64,000 bases of DNA from Ariolimax columbianus (Eukaryota > Mollusca > Gastropoda > Stylommatophora > Arionidae), in assembly GCA_036924085.1 (NCBI GenBank), contig JAVGWX010000003.1, positions 115,168,764 to 115,232,763 of the forward strand, read 5' to 3'. Of this stretch, positions 10,974-23,889 are shown piece after piece. Position 1 is the first letter of the stretch. The number at the start of each line of letters is the position of its first letter. Position numbers and translations under genes: made by a program. Under the pieces are notes generated by a model. That model made no database searches. It was not told the origin of the DNA and saw only the letters and a program-made list of their open reading frames with translations.

Positions 10974-11007
10974 TGCAGTAGTGAAGGATGATAACAGCTG
11001 CACGTGA

Positions 11008-11196
11008 TTATTAGCTGGCTGTTTGCGTCAGGGTCAGCGAATCGCAGATGGCCAAGACCCTATTCCGCCTCCAAGTGGCGGTACTAAAAAAGGCCAGCTG
11101 ATATCAGATGTGTTGGGGTGAAAATCGCATATATCACAGCCTCGCTGCAAACTACGACACTACGTCCTTTCCAGGACGGACGCCGAAGAAGAACAG
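11008..11196 (+). mobile_element. SINE family A, internally deleted
   Basis: Plus-strand copy with head block gcgtcagggtcagcga, core gatgtgttggggtg and end gccgaagaagaac. It is only about 190 bp, so the middle is shortened. It directly follows the 27-bp array. Confidence 0.75.
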
Positions 11197-11499
11197 ACTC
11201 GTATCAAATGTTTCAATCTCTTTTTCAGGGGTTTCAAACTCAAACCATCTCGTTGACGGTGTGTGGTCACATTTAGTGTAGCACGGGTTGTATCAGAGAA
11301 AAGCATGTTTTCTCCCGTATTTTCACTTCTTCCCAGCAAGGTGAAACTTAGATTTGCTAGGCATGTGCTATTCCAGTTGATTTCCTGTCCAAATGTCTTT
11401 TGCACTTAGATGTTAGAACATCATGTTAGGGTCAGTCACAATATACCCACTAAGACCACTATCTCTCTTCAGTGTAGCGTGTCATAGAAATAGGCTGAT
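11197..11499. other. Unassigned sequence
   Basis: No supported feature; frames here are short. Confidence 0.45.
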
Positions 11500-11700
11500 T
11501 TCAAGGCAGCCCGGCTGACGAGACGTGGATCGACGTGATCGCGGTAGTAGTGAGCGTTACGCAGATGAAGACAAGCATAGCACAACCGCTTGAAGGACTG
11601 CGATCCACCTTCATCTGCACGTTCGACCTGAGAGGACAGCTACTACAACCCGCCACTTAACGCCCTCTTCAGGTTGCACAAAAGCGTAAACTGATCCAAT
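11500..11700 (+). mobile_element. Interspersed repeat family D
   Basis: Blocks gacgagacgtggatcgac, agtagtgagcgttacgc and cgccctcttcaggttgcac are shared with 20490-20720. Relatives occur on the minus strand at 12600-12800, 43740-43960 and 62810-63000. Non-coding; type unknown. Confidence 0.65.
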
Positions 11701-12384
11701 GTTGACATTTAACAACAATAGCATCAATGTTTCTCTCCAGTTCGTCTATATTTATGATGTCCAGAGAATACAGATGACCTTTTATCTGATACATTGCCTT
11801 ATATTACTTCTCTAACCTTTATTGTACCTTATCATATAGTAAAATGAAAATCGCGTTACTGGAGCAGAAAACGGCTGCGAGGCACACATGCGGCCCACTG
11901 GTCATGAGTTTGAAACCCGTTTAGATGGAAATTAATTTATGACTGCAGACTAAAAACCTGTATAGTGTGGGATAGATTTTTGGTTTGAAGAAATAGACGC
12001 AATACCTCATTTGAAACAGGAATGAATTCGTTTATTCTAATTTTGAGAGGAAACAAAGAAGAGGAAAAATAGATAAGAATACAAAGAATAAGAAACAAAT
12101 ATAAAGAATAGCTTACTCTTCGCCTTTTCTGTGTGTTCCAAAGATGTTCCTGCGTGTATAACCACTTTCGGTGGAAGTGTTTTGTTACTGACTAAGACGA
12201 GAATAAGGCCTTGCCATATTCAGAGTATGCCGTTTGAGGCCAGTCAATCCGTCTGAGTAGAAGACTCAAAGATCATTTCAGTGCGTGCGTGACATGTGGG
12301 CGTAATTAGTGTGGAATTCCCTTTCCTTCATGGTTTGAAACTAGGCTACAGAACAGGGGTCCCTAGCATGCATGCCTTAGTCGG
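11701..12384. other. Unassigned AT-rich sequence
   Basis: No supported coding or repeat feature. Confidence 0.5.
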
Positions 12385-12560
12385 AAATTAACTATTAAAA
12401 TAGAAAAGTTGATAACTTAGCCAGTGAATAGCGTTAACATAAAAAAGTTGAGAGCTTAGCCAGTAAATAGCGTTAAAATAGAAAAGTTGAGAACTTAGCC
12501 AGCGAAAATTATTAAAATATAAATATTCAGAACTTAGCCGATCAATAGTATTGGAATAGA
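12385..12560. repeat. 39-bp minisatellite
   Basis: About four diverged units built on ttaaaatagaaaagttgaga then acttagccagtgaatagcg. Confidence 0.85.
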
Positions 12561-12599
12561 AAAGGATCCTATCATAACTTACAGCCTACAACAGAAAGA

Positions 12600-12800
12600 T
12601 GCTGGAAGTCACTCCCATTGAATTAACTGAATTCTTGACGCCGTTTCTTTAGTGACTGGTTACAGTGGATCTTCTTACATCCCGGTGCGTACTTATGAAG
12701 CTGGACTGGGCTCCTCCAGGCTATACTGCACTGCAACACGTGGACCTTAATATGATAACTGTACATACAGCCGCACGAGACTACACCACGTGCTGCACGC
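12600..12800 (-). mobile_element. Interspersed repeat family D, diverged
   Basis: The block agctggactgggctcctcca with surrounding sequence matches minus-strand family D copies at 43740 and 62810. Confidence 0.5.
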
Positions 12801-13039
12801 ACAACTGGTACATGTGGCGGGCGTCCACAGCTTCTACATTTCGTTCATTGGGAAACACAGGGTCACAAATGTTTACGGCTCCTTACAAGGACAAAACCAC
12901 CTTGATGGTATATTTAGAGATGCATTTTACATGAATGAATTGTTGGCTACATGCTCAGCCTTTTCTAGTTGCCTTTTAGCAAATTCAGGGTGGTATTGTG
13001 AACCTGATATTTCTTTCATATTAACAAATCCGAGGAACG

Positions 13040-13115
13040 CGTTGTCGTATGGTTTCGAGGCCTGCCTGCCGACAAGGAAGGCAACAGTTCGAATCCCCGG
13101 TATGGCATATGTTTT
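13040..13115 (+). mobile_element. tRNA-like SINE head, family E
   Basis: Contains cagttcgaatccccggta (B box) about 45 bases after ggtttcgaggcctgcc, followed by a T run. Similar in layout to 6245-6340. Confidence 0.45.
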
Positions 13116-13321
13116 TTTTTCTGTTGGGGGTGAAATAAACAAACATAGCCAGCACACGGCGTGGTGACAGTTCTGGTGAAGCGGTCTGTAGTCCTCAGCT
13201 TTCAAAACCCCTCGACTACCCCAGCAATGGGAAAAATGTCATATGGCAGTAATAATAACAAATCCTGAGATTCACACAACGAATAAAAATACATGGTCAG
13301 GCTCTTCTACAACCACATTCC

Positions 13322-13530
13322 CTATGCGACACCATCTATAAACTACGGCAGATGGACATTCACTATTCGACACCATCCATAAACTACGGCAGATGGACAT
13401 TCACTATACAACACCATCCATATACTACGACAGATGGACATTCACTATTCGACACCATCCATAAACTACGGCACTGGGACATTCACTATTCAACACAATC
13501 CATTTACTATTTCACTGGGACATCCATAAA
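13322..13530. repeat. 41-bp minisatellite
   Basis: Five units built on gacaccatccataaactacg then gcagatggacattcactattc. Confidence 0.95.
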
Positions 13531-15379
13531 CTCGTCATGTAACACGACAGAGTGAACGACTGCCATCGGCTAGTCAATTGTTGCCGAGACTAACGGCAAG
13601 GTCCAGTGACACATTGTCCGAAGCCGACCACAAGTTCACACCGTGCGTCTATAACAATCTTTGTTATAACAACAAGTCACTCAAAGTTTCGTAATCTGAC
13701 ATTGTACCATTTCAAAACAAGTGACATCCCTATCTGAACCCCTGGGGGGCTCAGTCTCCAATACACACATGTGTTGATAAAACATCCCCTTATCATAGCG
13801 CTGATAATGTTAGTAAACTGCCACATCCAAGCTTGCTACAGGCACATTCAACTGATATGAGTAATTCCTGATATCAGTGTAGTAAATTAGTTTATTTGTT
13901 GAGACGTTGTATTAGCTTACGTACTTCGATTATTTTCAGATAGATCTCACAGTATGAGCGTGGCAGCAAAGATATCAGCTGCTAGCGATATCCATGATAT
14001 TTGTGTTCTGCAACAGTTGCTTGTGATGCAAACTTCCTGAAGAAAAGCCTAGCAGACAAAAAACTCGCCAAACGCAACTCTGCTTGACGGACATGCACTG
14101 GAAAGTAACAGTGAAAGCAAGGTCTTTTGTTTGCTTCAATATCAAAGAGGTGGCACTTCCCGTATTGTGAATACCGGTAAGTAAGCTTACCTGAGGCATG
14201 CATTTCTTTTAAACACCTATTTTGAATTGTATTTTATGTTAGCTTGCTCAGTTTTTGCTATTAAGGGTTTTGTCTGAAAAGACAAACACAAGTCAGCATG
14301 ATGGTATTTCTAAACAGCTTAGTTTTAAAAAAATTTGAATAGAAATACATACTATAGTACTAATTGTACATTTCTTTGAAACAATTTATTTGAGCTGATA
14401 TGCACTTTAGCAAGCATTTTAGTTAATCTGCACCAGAACTGCTCAAACTGTTTTCATCGTCAACCCATTTGGATCAGACACATCTTTTCACATTTCACTC
14501 AATGTCATAAATACCAGTTGGAATTTATACCATATATACCAAAGATAATTTTATTGAAGGCTGAAAAAGTAAGAATCAGTTTACTTCTAATGGTATGTAG
14601 GTGATTGCTAATTCTTACACAATAACTCCAATAGTTGCTTAACATTCATCACTGCAGGTCTCGTAGCAATGGTTCTTAAGACTTGAGTAGTAAGTTGTTT
14701 TAAGTACTGTCAATGTTGAAAATGCCGATTCACACAAGAAGGTGATAACAAATAACAGAAGAGCTGACAGGGCTAATTCCGACAGTATTGAAATTTGAGC
14801 TTTAACACCAATTTGTTTTCAAATGTTGCTGCGACCAAAATAATATTGACTCGATCCACATAGAGATCGCACAGCTTGAGAAGCCCTGATCTACACTATA
14901 TTCGAAAACACCAATAGATAAATTACTATTGTTTTGAACTAACGAAGAAAATATTAAGCTTTTTTCCAAAATTAGTTCGGAAGGCCAAGTTTTGTCATTT
15001 TTCGTGCACATCGTCATCTGTTCTCCAGGAAAGCAAGTTATACACTATCACGTAGCGTCCTTTTTATAGTTTTCTTTCAAACATGGAAGGCTACCTTCTA
15101 TGTCTGTGTACATAGCAGGATGTTCACCTTCATAGCCTCTTCTACCATAAACACCTTTAGACCATTCTTTTAACACATTGACAGTGTGGCAGTGGTACAT
15201 TCTTGTCTCTGTCACACACAAAGACCGCTCCTAGGAGTCACGCGTCGATTTTGCCGTGCAAGTGACGTTTTGTTTCATGGACGTTTTTAAAAAAGAAAAG
15301 TTTTGCTAGTTTTGGTACCTGCCCCCATAGTGTGTTCGCCTCCATAGTGTGTCCACTCTTGTATGCTACTTACTGACTT
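13531..15379. other. Unassigned sequence
   Basis: No coding region can be supported. A near-palindrome ggtaagtaagcttacc at about 14176 gives a splice-donor-like sequence on both strands, and ttattttcag at 13931-13940 resembles an acceptor, but the frame between them contains stops. Confidence 0.4.
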
Positions 15380-16020
15380 TCAGTGTCCAAGCACCACGTC
15401 AAATAATATACATCCAGTACCCAGCGACATGGATTGCCTTGTCACGTTCTTTCAGTATGTCGCATCTATTGCTAGTTTCCCGGAGGTTGGAGCAGATCAT
15501 CAGCTGGTCAGGGTCCTGTATTGCGCTACAGTCACATGTATCATCGTCTGTGTATCCCCGTCGTTTCAAATTCGTCTTGCACATCAGTTTGGAGTCTGTT
15601 TGTTCAGCGACTTCCGTGTTGTGCATTTTAGATGATGTCCGGGGGCAGGTACCATCCGAAGTTCCATCTCTGGGACTTGTATCACTTCTTCCATCTTTCG
15701 ATGGGGCGGCTTTCAGGGCTTCCCTGTATCGGTTTTGTTGATTTTAGGAAGCTATTTCTAGATTTTAGTTTGTACTCTGTACCTGATGTACAAACACTGG
15801 ATATCTTGGGTTATGCTCCTGTTTTTCTCTTTCGATTTCTGCTGCGACTCATCCTCGGATATATACCAATTATGGGGTACATTTTATCGATGGGGATGGG
15901 TTTTAGTACGGCCATCTAGGTTATGTGATCTAGATGACCGTCGTTTTAGGCACCCTGATACTATCCGACCCGCCTCGTTTAATGCTGTGTCAACTAGTTT
16001 CACATGGGCAGAGTTCTTCC
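15380..16020 (-). pseudogene. Jockey/CR1-type LINE ORF2 C-terminal region
   Basis: From high to low coordinate the minus strand reads WKNSAHVKLVDTALNEAGRI and VSGCLKRRS, then after frame changes LMCKTNLKRRGYTDDDTCDC. The order SxHxxxVDxxLNxxxRxxxGCLK followed by RCKxNLxRxG..CDC is characteristic of a widespread LINE ORF2 C-terminus. The last block is open for 75 codons (15399-15626). The copy is frameshifted and incomplete. Confidence 0.75.
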
Positions 16021-16027
16021 AGATAAG

Positions 16028-16270
16028 GTAGTCTCTGTGGCGAAGTGGTCAAGACGTTTGTCTCGTGTTCAGACGGTCGAGGTTCGAATTTGAACTGCGA
16101 TGGTTGGTTCACAATGGCAATTTATCCGGAGATCCCTGGGTTCATTCTAGGAGCTACGGAGTTCGTGTTTTGTGCGATGTTCTCAGCAGGCGGGTATTCT
16201 GTTTCGCGGCGATGAAGTCGAACCATTGGCGTTAACCTTTAATCTTCTCTAGACTGGTGCAGCGTGTTCA
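16028..16270 (+). mobile_element. tRNA-derived SINE, family G
   Basis: The first ~72 bases resemble a tRNA: A box tggcgaagtgg, anticodon-like segment, B box ggttcgaattt. Acceptor ends do not pair, so it is a SINE head and not a tRNA gene. The body extends roughly 170 bases. Confidence 0.55.
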
Positions 16271-16324
16271 ATTACAGATAATCACAGGGCAAGTTCCGAT
16301 GTCCGAAGGATTGATGGATGTGCG

Positions 16325-16347
16325 CCCCCCCCCCCCCCCCCCCCCCC
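16325..16347. repeat. Poly-C tract (23 C)
   Basis: Uninterrupted run of 23 cytosines. Confidence 0.9.
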
Positions 16348-17555
16348 GCAATTTGTGGCGGTCGGTTTTCAGATGACATTATTTCTTGCATATATTTTAC
16401 GCTCTGTTTCCTTAAAGTACGTGTCATGTAAGACAATATGCAGTCCAACTTTACGTCTAGATATTTTGGAGAGCCGTGCAGTGTTTAAGCTCCTGCCCTT
16501 GCCACCGAATCAAAAGTTTTCTTGAATGCTGAGTATTTGATACACAAACGCAGTTTGAGAAGCATCGGTTTAGCTGAACCAAAGAAAACACAAGAATTAG
16601 TGCACTCATTTTCGGTTAATTACTTTCCCATTCGATTTTTAACACGGGGAGCTCAAACTGTCAATCTTAGATTAAGATGTTGTGTCTATCGTAAGGTTAT
16701 GATTTTGTAGGATTTCTGTTACGTCTTTACCCATCTACCACGTCGTCTTCCTTGTGGCTTGAAAGCAGATCCGCTTGTGTTATATGCTGGCAGTGGTTGT
16801 TGACCAGGTTGCACTTTTACGAGTCGATCGAACAAAGCTATGTTATATCCTGCTAAGTATTCGACAAAGGAATTTTTGTTTCTTTTACTATTAATACCAT
16901 AATTTACTAGTTTATCCTAAAAGTGATATTTCTGGTATTTTTCAGACATTTTATTTCACATCTAGTAACTTTCCTCGCCTAAACCTTGAATAAAGGTCAC
17001 GTTTGACATATGCTAACACAAAGTTATATCAATATACTGCCATTGTTTGAATTTTGTCTTAACATGAGCACAGAGCAAGAAGTAACAAGATTACTGGTGC
17101 ACTGGAAAGCACGATGTACGAAATAAAAAACTAAACTCATTTCGCAGAACGATAGACACAACGACATAATTTTCACTAACAAAAAGGGAACATAAAATTT
17201 ACAGAAAATATAAAAAATCTGTCATGCGTAAAAACTGAAAGCATTTATGGATGCTTAAACAAATAAATAACAATGTTCAGGGCGCAATTCTACACAATAA
17301 AGAGCTAGAGATGTGTATCTGTTATGGAGACACTTTGACTTACAACATGCTTCAGGCTTAGTAGCCTGTAAAAAAATGAGCTATTAGTTGGTTATACAAC
17401 ATTGAAATCAGTATTGAAGGTTCTAGTAACTATTATTAGTGCATACAATGCATTTCTTTCAGATGTCTTTCTAAGGTTTGTTGCAGGGATAAGATTATGT
17501 GATTATTTGATAGTACCTTTTTGTCTATTGTAAAGCAGACTTGAACGCGTAGCCA
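16348..17555. other. Unassigned AT-rich sequence
   Basis: No coding frame longer than about 60 codons and no shared repeat noticed. Confidence 0.5.
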
Positions 17556-17559
17556 AGTC

Positions 17560-17960
17560 GACAATGAGCTGGCTTGCTAAAACTGGGATTACAGCGCGTC
17601 AAAGTTGGAAATCACGGACGGACAGAACAAAATGCGGACGTCGTTCATTCCTGGTACGACCGCTCCACAGTTGACCCAGCTGTAAATGGGTACTTGACGT
17701 ATGACTTGAGAAAGGAATAGTCAGCAAGAAAGGGGACTGGCCACCGAACCGCACATGATGCTGCGGCTTAGTCCATGAAGAGTTATCGTCATCCTGGACT
17801 GTAGTTGTTGCTTGGGACTAACTTTTACCATTAAGGAGACTGACAAAATCGTGAAAAAACAAAGGTAGTCCTATTATAAACTCTGTCATCGTGGATGAAG
17901 TGTTCGAGACGTATTATACTAGGCTTATCTGTTTCTTAAGTGGCTGACCAGTTGTCTTTT
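17560..17960 (+). mobile_element. SINE family F, diverged
   Basis: Contains gacccagctgtaaatgggta, then ggactggccaccgaacc and a tail block related to gtcatcgtggatgaagtg. This matches the order of family F at 35697-35957 and 42930-43215. Confidence 0.6.
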
Positions 17961-18239
17961 GGGTCTACTGACGTAACTACCGATTAGTTAGGTATCCTTT
18001 TGCAACATGATAGAGTGGAACGTGTCGAGACGGGTATTTAACATGGTCAAATTTTCTCTCTGTGACAAGATATCTAGTCACTCTGACACTCAGGCGCACT
18101 ACATAATAGTGTAGAACATATCATTACAAAAATGTTATAATCAGACACATAACACAAATGAAAATTCAAAAGAGCAGGCAGAGACATGTCAAACATCCAT
18201 GGCCTCACACATTTAATGTTATGACAGCGATTAATCTGA

Positions 18240-18840
18240 TCTGAAATTGTATTCACGTTATTTGGACAAATAATAACAAGTTTGCTTGGACGTCACAGAC
18301 CCGTTGTGTAGATCGGCCACATCCATGATCCACTGCTGCTAGACGGCTCCAGATTCGTACAGAGCAAAGGGGGATGCCGATATCTGCTCGAGTCATACTG
18401 TGCGGAAACGGCTTCTTCTGGTCCTCCAGACGGTCAGGGAAAGTCTTTTGGCCCTGAGGACCAATCTGTGAAGTATCTTGGTGACCGGCATTTCCTGGTC
18501 CAGCCTTAAAGAATGGCCGAATAAAGAGACTCAACGGTGTTTCCTAGCTTGGGGGAAGACCTGTTTTAGCAGAGACTTTCACGTTGCTGATGTAGTCATG
18601 CCTTGAATACCCAGGATACGCCACTGGTTTTGCATGTGGAAAACATCTAGTTTTTATATGTTATGCTTAAGTAATGTCCATGTTTCGGAACTGTAAAGCA
18701 GGACTGAGACCATGCATTACTGGTAGATGAAGGTTCTTGTTTTAAGAGATATTTTGCCGTTACTCCATACATCTCCGAGGTCGTGCATAGCAGATGCAGC
18801 TAGTGTGATCCAACTTGACATATCGGGACCACTGTGCCTA
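18240..18840 (-). pseudogene. LINE reverse-transcriptase C-terminal remnant
   Basis: On the minus strand, frames give QNISNKNLHL-like and LQFRNMDIT-like sequence near 18700, then LFGHSLRLDQEMPVTKIL near 18490. This corresponds to the KNLxxxTKxxVY...LRWxGHVxRM order of a common LINE RT C-terminus. Several stops and frameshifts break it. The 93-codon open frame at 18253-18534 is a shifted part of this element. Confidence 0.6.
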
Positions 18841-19614
18841 TCAGATGATAAATGAATTCTGTGGTGGCCTCTGTCATGTGGCCGTGAGTTTAAATTCCCT
18901 GGTGTGCTGTGTCGGAAATGAGGTTCTGAAGAGATACTACTTCAATATAATTTCACAGCTAAGGCGTAAGGTACACGAATGTCAAGGTCAGCCCATTAGC
19001 GAACACTGGCGTTGGAGGAATTGTTAGATATCTTAAATATAACGGTTTCAGTTTGTGTTGTTTGCTGCCTGATAGGTTTTCTTTCTCTCTGCCTTGTCTT
19101 TCCTAAATGAGTCAGCTAAGTACCAGTCACTCCAGGACACAGAGTAGAAGTATAACATTGTATTTGGTTTATCGTGCTCATCTTTGAGGGAACCTGAACC
19201 AATTCGTTTGCAGTGGTTTTGGCAGGAAGGTTTGTACATGGTGAGGTTGCTAGCCGCATACACAACTTTCCATTGTCGTTTGTTACGACATTCTCAGAAG
19301 GAAAGAAGTTACCATATTATGTTTAGCAAGAGGACCTCTCCAGCGTCGAGACGAGGTCATTGATGGGCGATCAGCAGCGGAATGGCGACAGCAATGTTGA
19401 TCATCTGCTGTGGGAAAAAATATCAAAAGTCCAGAGTCTCAACAACTCGCATCGACCATTCCATGATGTGGCATTCGCTACTACCACCAAGACCTGCACC
19501 AGGTTATCTACGTTTAGAACACGCACCACGAGCATTCAATGCTATACTAGTTACTAACAAGATGACGAGACATTTAGCTTTAATTCAGACAAAAATCAGG
19601 TAACAGATTTCAAA
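18841..19614. other. Mostly unassigned; weak tRNA-like site
   Basis: A weak tRNA-like block (ggcctctgtcatgtgg then gagtttaaattccc) lies near 18865-18905 and may be a decayed SINE head. Nothing else is supported. Confidence 0.35.
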
Positions 19615-19893
19615 CTGGATAAGCCCGTTGACGAACAAAGTGCATCTTACCATGTGTTCAAAGATAAGCCCGTTGACGAACAAAGTGCATACTTATCATG
19701 GGTTCAAAGATAAGCCCGTTGACGAACAAAGTGCATACTTATTATTGGTTCACAGATAAGCCCGTTCACGAACAAAGTGCATAATAATTATGCGTTCAAA
19801 GATAAGCCCGTTGACGAACAAAGTGCATATTTATTATGCGTTCAAAGATAAGCCCGTTGACGAACAAAGTGCATACGTATTATGCGTTCAAAG
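19615..19893. repeat. 46-bp minisatellite
   Basis: Six units built on gataagcccgttgacgaaca then aagtgcatacttattatgcg and ttcaaa. Confidence 0.95.
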
Positions 19894-19995
19894 AAGTTAT
19901 ACAATTATTTATTTTGAAAAGAGGGTAACATTAACTATGCATTGGTTTCAACAGATTGAAATATTCTCCAAGATGGAACACATATCTCTGTAATC

Positions 19996-20405
19996 TTCTT
20001 TTTCTTTTTCCTCTTCTTCTTCTTCTGCTTCTTCTTCTTCTTTTTCCCCTTGTTCATCGTTCCTTCTCACTCTCCAGTTACTAAGCCCAGAAAATGGCTG
20101 TGCAAGTAGCAAGATGTTGTCTGGAGAACGGAATGCGTTGGGTCGTAGTTTACAGATTGACTGCGATATTTACACCTTTCTGTCTGACTCATCTGACTTC
20201 AACAGGTTTTTTTGAGCACCGAGTTAGCCTTCTCTCTTCGATCGCTTTTTCTTAGCCAGTCTGCTCTGTTGCAGCTTGCTATCCAGGATGACCACGTGGA
20301 GGTATAGAAGAGTCTTGGCAGCTCTGGTTCGCTGACCCTGACACTATCAGTCAGCTATGGGTTGCTCACCACTGCAATCCATTTACCGCTCAACATCTTG
20401 CACCC
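19996..20405 (-). mobile_element. SINE family A, full length with TSD and long tail
   Basis: Minus-strand copy with an expanded (GAA)n-type tail (ttc-rich, 19996-20050). A perfect 12-bp duplication atctctgtaatc flanks it at 19984-19995 and 20406-20417. The core (ctgactcatctgacttc) is slightly diverged. Confidence 0.9.
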
Positions 20406-20489
20406 ATCTCTGTAATCAGCTTTTAGAATAATATATTATCATTTTTCCAGGTTATTGAGTATTAGTCATTGTCAGTTAAACATACGGAC

Positions 20490-20720
20490 CTAGACCACCA
20501 TTTCACTTCCATGCAGTTCTTCCAGGAAACAAACTGCCTCATGACATTCTGGGTAACGAGGTGGGGATCGACCTGATCCCCGTTGTAGTGAGAGACGCGC
20601 AAATGAATTTCTTTGTCGGAATGTGAGGAAAGCTACTGCAACCTGCCATCTAACACCCTCTTCAGGGTGCACACAAAAGTAAACTTACTCATCATGGGCA
20701 TTCAACACCATCAACAACTT
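20490..20720 (+). mobile_element. Interspersed repeat family D
   Basis: Best-preserved plus-strand copy: ggtaacgaggtggggatcga, then tgatccccgttgtagtgag, then caccctcttcagggtgcac. The last block is a small inverted repeat (caccct/agggtg). Confidence 0.7.
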
Positions 20721-22134
20721 TATCTTCACATCGTATAGGCATATTCAATGTTACAAAAATGTTTTGGCGCCATCTGAAGCATAGGACCACCACAACACTT
20801 CACCATTTTTACAAGAAGTCTATACCCTTGAAGAGCAGCGGTAGTTTAAATCGCAGGGGTTTCACATGATGGTGCTGTTGGCCTTGTCTACAGCTTTCTT
20901 AATCACTTATTACAACCTGTTTGGAAAGTTGCAGTGGTCCTGTTTTTATCCACCGTGCAACCAGTCAGCGATTCTTTAATTGAACTACATCGCCTTTCTT
21001 TCATTGTCGGTCCTATTGTTTTACTAGTTTGTTTACGTTTTTATTAGCACCCATAAACTATTAGCAAGCTCGTGCAACATCCTGCCACCATTTTGGCAAA
21101 TAATTAGAAACAAACAACGTTTACTGCAGTTTACAATGACGAAGTACAATGTTTTAATGAAATGGGAATGAAAAATACAGAATAACTATTTTAATTAATT
21201 AGGTCTTGTTGTGTATTGATTGGACAACAGTACTTGTTATAGATAAGTGTGTTCGATTTTTTGGGAAAGGCAGATATAGCAACAGAGCTCACGTCACGCG
21301 AGAGACTGCAGGAAACCCCATGAAAAAGATGGTAGAGTTAGCAGGAGAGGTCAAGTCACGCGAGAGACTGTAGGAAAACCCATGCACTCTCTTCTCCTTT
21401 TTCTGAACGTTCATCCAAAGGCTTTAGATATAATACATGTCAAGCACGATGCATCATATAAAGTCTCATTCAATGGGTGTTTGTTGAGAAGACCAAGATG
21501 GATAGGTACCAATACAATATCTCATTGACTAGTACCCAAAGGACTAGATTAGAGCTGACACGCGTACATTGGAAGATATGTAATCTGGCAAACTGCCTGC
21601 GTTGTGGTGATCGTTGCAGAGAAATCATGTCAACATAGGCGTTCTTTTCTTCTTCTTTTTCTTCTTCTTCTTCTTCTTCTTCTTCTTCTTTTTAGAAAAA
21701 AAGTTCACTTTTCTATTTATGTATTAAATTGGAGCTACTGTTTCTAGAGATTTCTTTCACACTCCGTAACGCTACTCCAAAATAGACCAAGTGTTTGGCC
21801 TATGTCAACTGAGGGAGGGAAGGGGGGGGGGGGGGGTGTATAGTTTCCTGGCTTCAGAAGCTAAAAGATTCTGGTAAAAAAAGAGAACATGTGGATATTG
21901 AATGTGAAACGTTTCATAGACGATGATGTCATCACATCTCAGACACATTGTGTGACCTTTAAGGGATGCAAAGCCATAGACAGAAGCAAACAAGTCTCGT
22001 GACGCCTTTAAGATTTTTCGTTTAAGGAATAACATTCTTTTTGAAGCATCACAACAATTTTATTCAGGTCAAACAAACTGTCATTTTAATTCTTAATAAG
22101 CAATCCGTATGATGTCATCCAAAAAGTCATTGTC
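20721..22134. other. Unassigned sequence with simple repeats
   Basis: Holds a (TTC)n run at about 21645-21692 and a poly-G run of 15 at 21822-21836. A short direct repeat, gtcacgcgagagactg, occurs near 21293 and 21355. No coding region is supported. Confidence 0.5.
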
Positions 22135-22620
22135 AGACACTAATTAGGACTTCCAACATGCCGTCCTTAAAAAGACTAACAAACACTTTCTTATGACTTC
22201 CAATATGCCGTCCTTATATAGGCTAACAAACACTTTCTTATGACTTCCAACATGCCGTCTTTATATAGGCTAACAAACACTTTCTTATGACTTCCAACAT
22301 GCCGTCCTTATATAGGCTAACAAACACTTTCTTATGACTTCCAACATGCCGTCCTTATATAGACTAACAAACACTTTCTTATGACTTCCAACATGCCGTC
22401 CTTATATAGACTAACAAACACTTTCTTATGACTTCCAACATGCCGTCCTTATATAGGCTAACAAACACTTTCTTATGACTTCCAACATGCCGTCCTTATA
22501 TAGACTAACAAACACTTTCTTATGACTTCCAACATGCCGTCCTTATATAGACTAACAAACACTTTCTTATGACTTCCAACATGCCGTCCTTATATAGACT
22601 AACAAACACTTTCTTATGAG
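22135..22620. repeat. 47-bp minisatellite
   Basis: About ten units built on aacaaacactttcttatgac then ttccaacatgccgtccttat and atagact, nearly identical. The unit looks like a dimer of the 23-bp repeat that follows. Confidence 0.95.
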
Positions 22621-22689
22621 ATCTAACAGATGATCCGTATGATGTCTTCCAAACAATCCTTATCAGGCCTGACATAGTCCTTTTGATTC

Positions 22690-22935
22690 CTACTGGCAGT
22701 CCATATGGGCTAACAAACGGTTCTTATAAGGTGTAACAAGCAGTTCGTATTAGGTGTAACAAACAGTTCTGATGAGTTGTAACCAACGGTTCATATACGG
22801 TGTAACAAACAGTTTGTATGAGTGCTAGCAAACAGTTTTTATGAGGTGTAACAAACAGTTCTTATAAGTGCTAACAACCAGTTCTTATGAGTGCTAACAG
22901 ACAGTCCTTATACGAATTATCAAACAGTTCTTACG
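22690..22935. repeat. ~23-bp degenerate minisatellite
   Basis: About ten diverged units of taacaaacagttcttatgag. It matches the first half of the neighbouring 47-bp unit. Confidence 0.85.
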
Positions 22936-23889
22936 AGACCTCCGCAGTCGCACCTGGGATGAAAAGAATGCAGCCAATGTAACCTCCCAAGCATGCCGTT
23001 CAAGACGACTAAGGAGTGCTGTGTATTACACTAGAAACCCTTCTAGTAAAACCGTAGTTATGTAAATATCACAGTAAAATCTCCATACAACTTCCTGTAA
23101 AATCGTCAGCTGTAATATCGTTATAGCCGGGGGTGGGGTTGAGAATGAACTCTCAACACCAACTAAATGCTCCGATGGCGTGCGTCTTATTTAACCTCTG
23201 ACAACAAAGTCTAACTCCTAGCCTTCGCGCGACGAAACTGTTTTGACTAAAAAGAGAAGGGATGGAAGGCGAGTCATTGGCGCTTTAAAACCAGTAGTTC
23301 CGGACAGATGGGGCTCGAAAGCCTAGGAAGGCAGTACATCTAGGAGAAGGAAAACCATCTGAAACTCTGAAGATAAGATACTGGAAAACTTGTCCGGTTT
23401 TGTCAGATATGGCTGTGCAACTTGTTTTCTGATAACTCTGAAAGCGGGTCAGCATCTACCAAACCTGACAACCGACGATGTGCGAAGGAGCACGCACAAG
23501 AAAATACACTGCCTTATTCTAGAGCGAGGAAAGACAACCTCAGCTGAGTGTTGTGGCAGGGCAGACCAGGCTCTTAGCCTCGGTTGGCGACTGGTTTGGG
23601 AGTGAAGTCTTGACAGGCGAACAGATAGAGCACTGCTCTTCTGATACGGCAGCTTCTGCAGCTTGCCTTGTTCCAAGTGCATTGGTATTACCGTTCCCTT
23701 GGAGTAAACAAGGCAGACCGAGAGAGAGACCATATTGCATGGGCAACACATGGTCTCTATTTCTGCCTGGGCTTTGTGCTAATATCACAATTACTATCGT
23801 CAGACAAGACGAAAAGAGCCAATGATGATGAGTGGTGGACATATGTTTCATTTGGAGGGACAAGACCATTTATTATTTTTAAAAATATC
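22936..23889. other. Unassigned sequence
   Basis: Several overlapping frames of 70-109 codons occur on both strands at 23390-23901, mutually antisense, with no recognised domain. The region could be an old unidentified repeat. Confidence 0.35.

Noticed and set aside
9360..11007. Very long open frames (up to 547 codons) over the 27-bp array
   Set aside because: They exist in several frames on both strands because the unit is 27 bp and stop-free; no coding evidence.
13941..14176. Exon between ttattttcag and the ggtaagtaag donor
   Set aside because: All frames contain stops, and the donor is part of a near-palindrome that looks like a donor on both strands.
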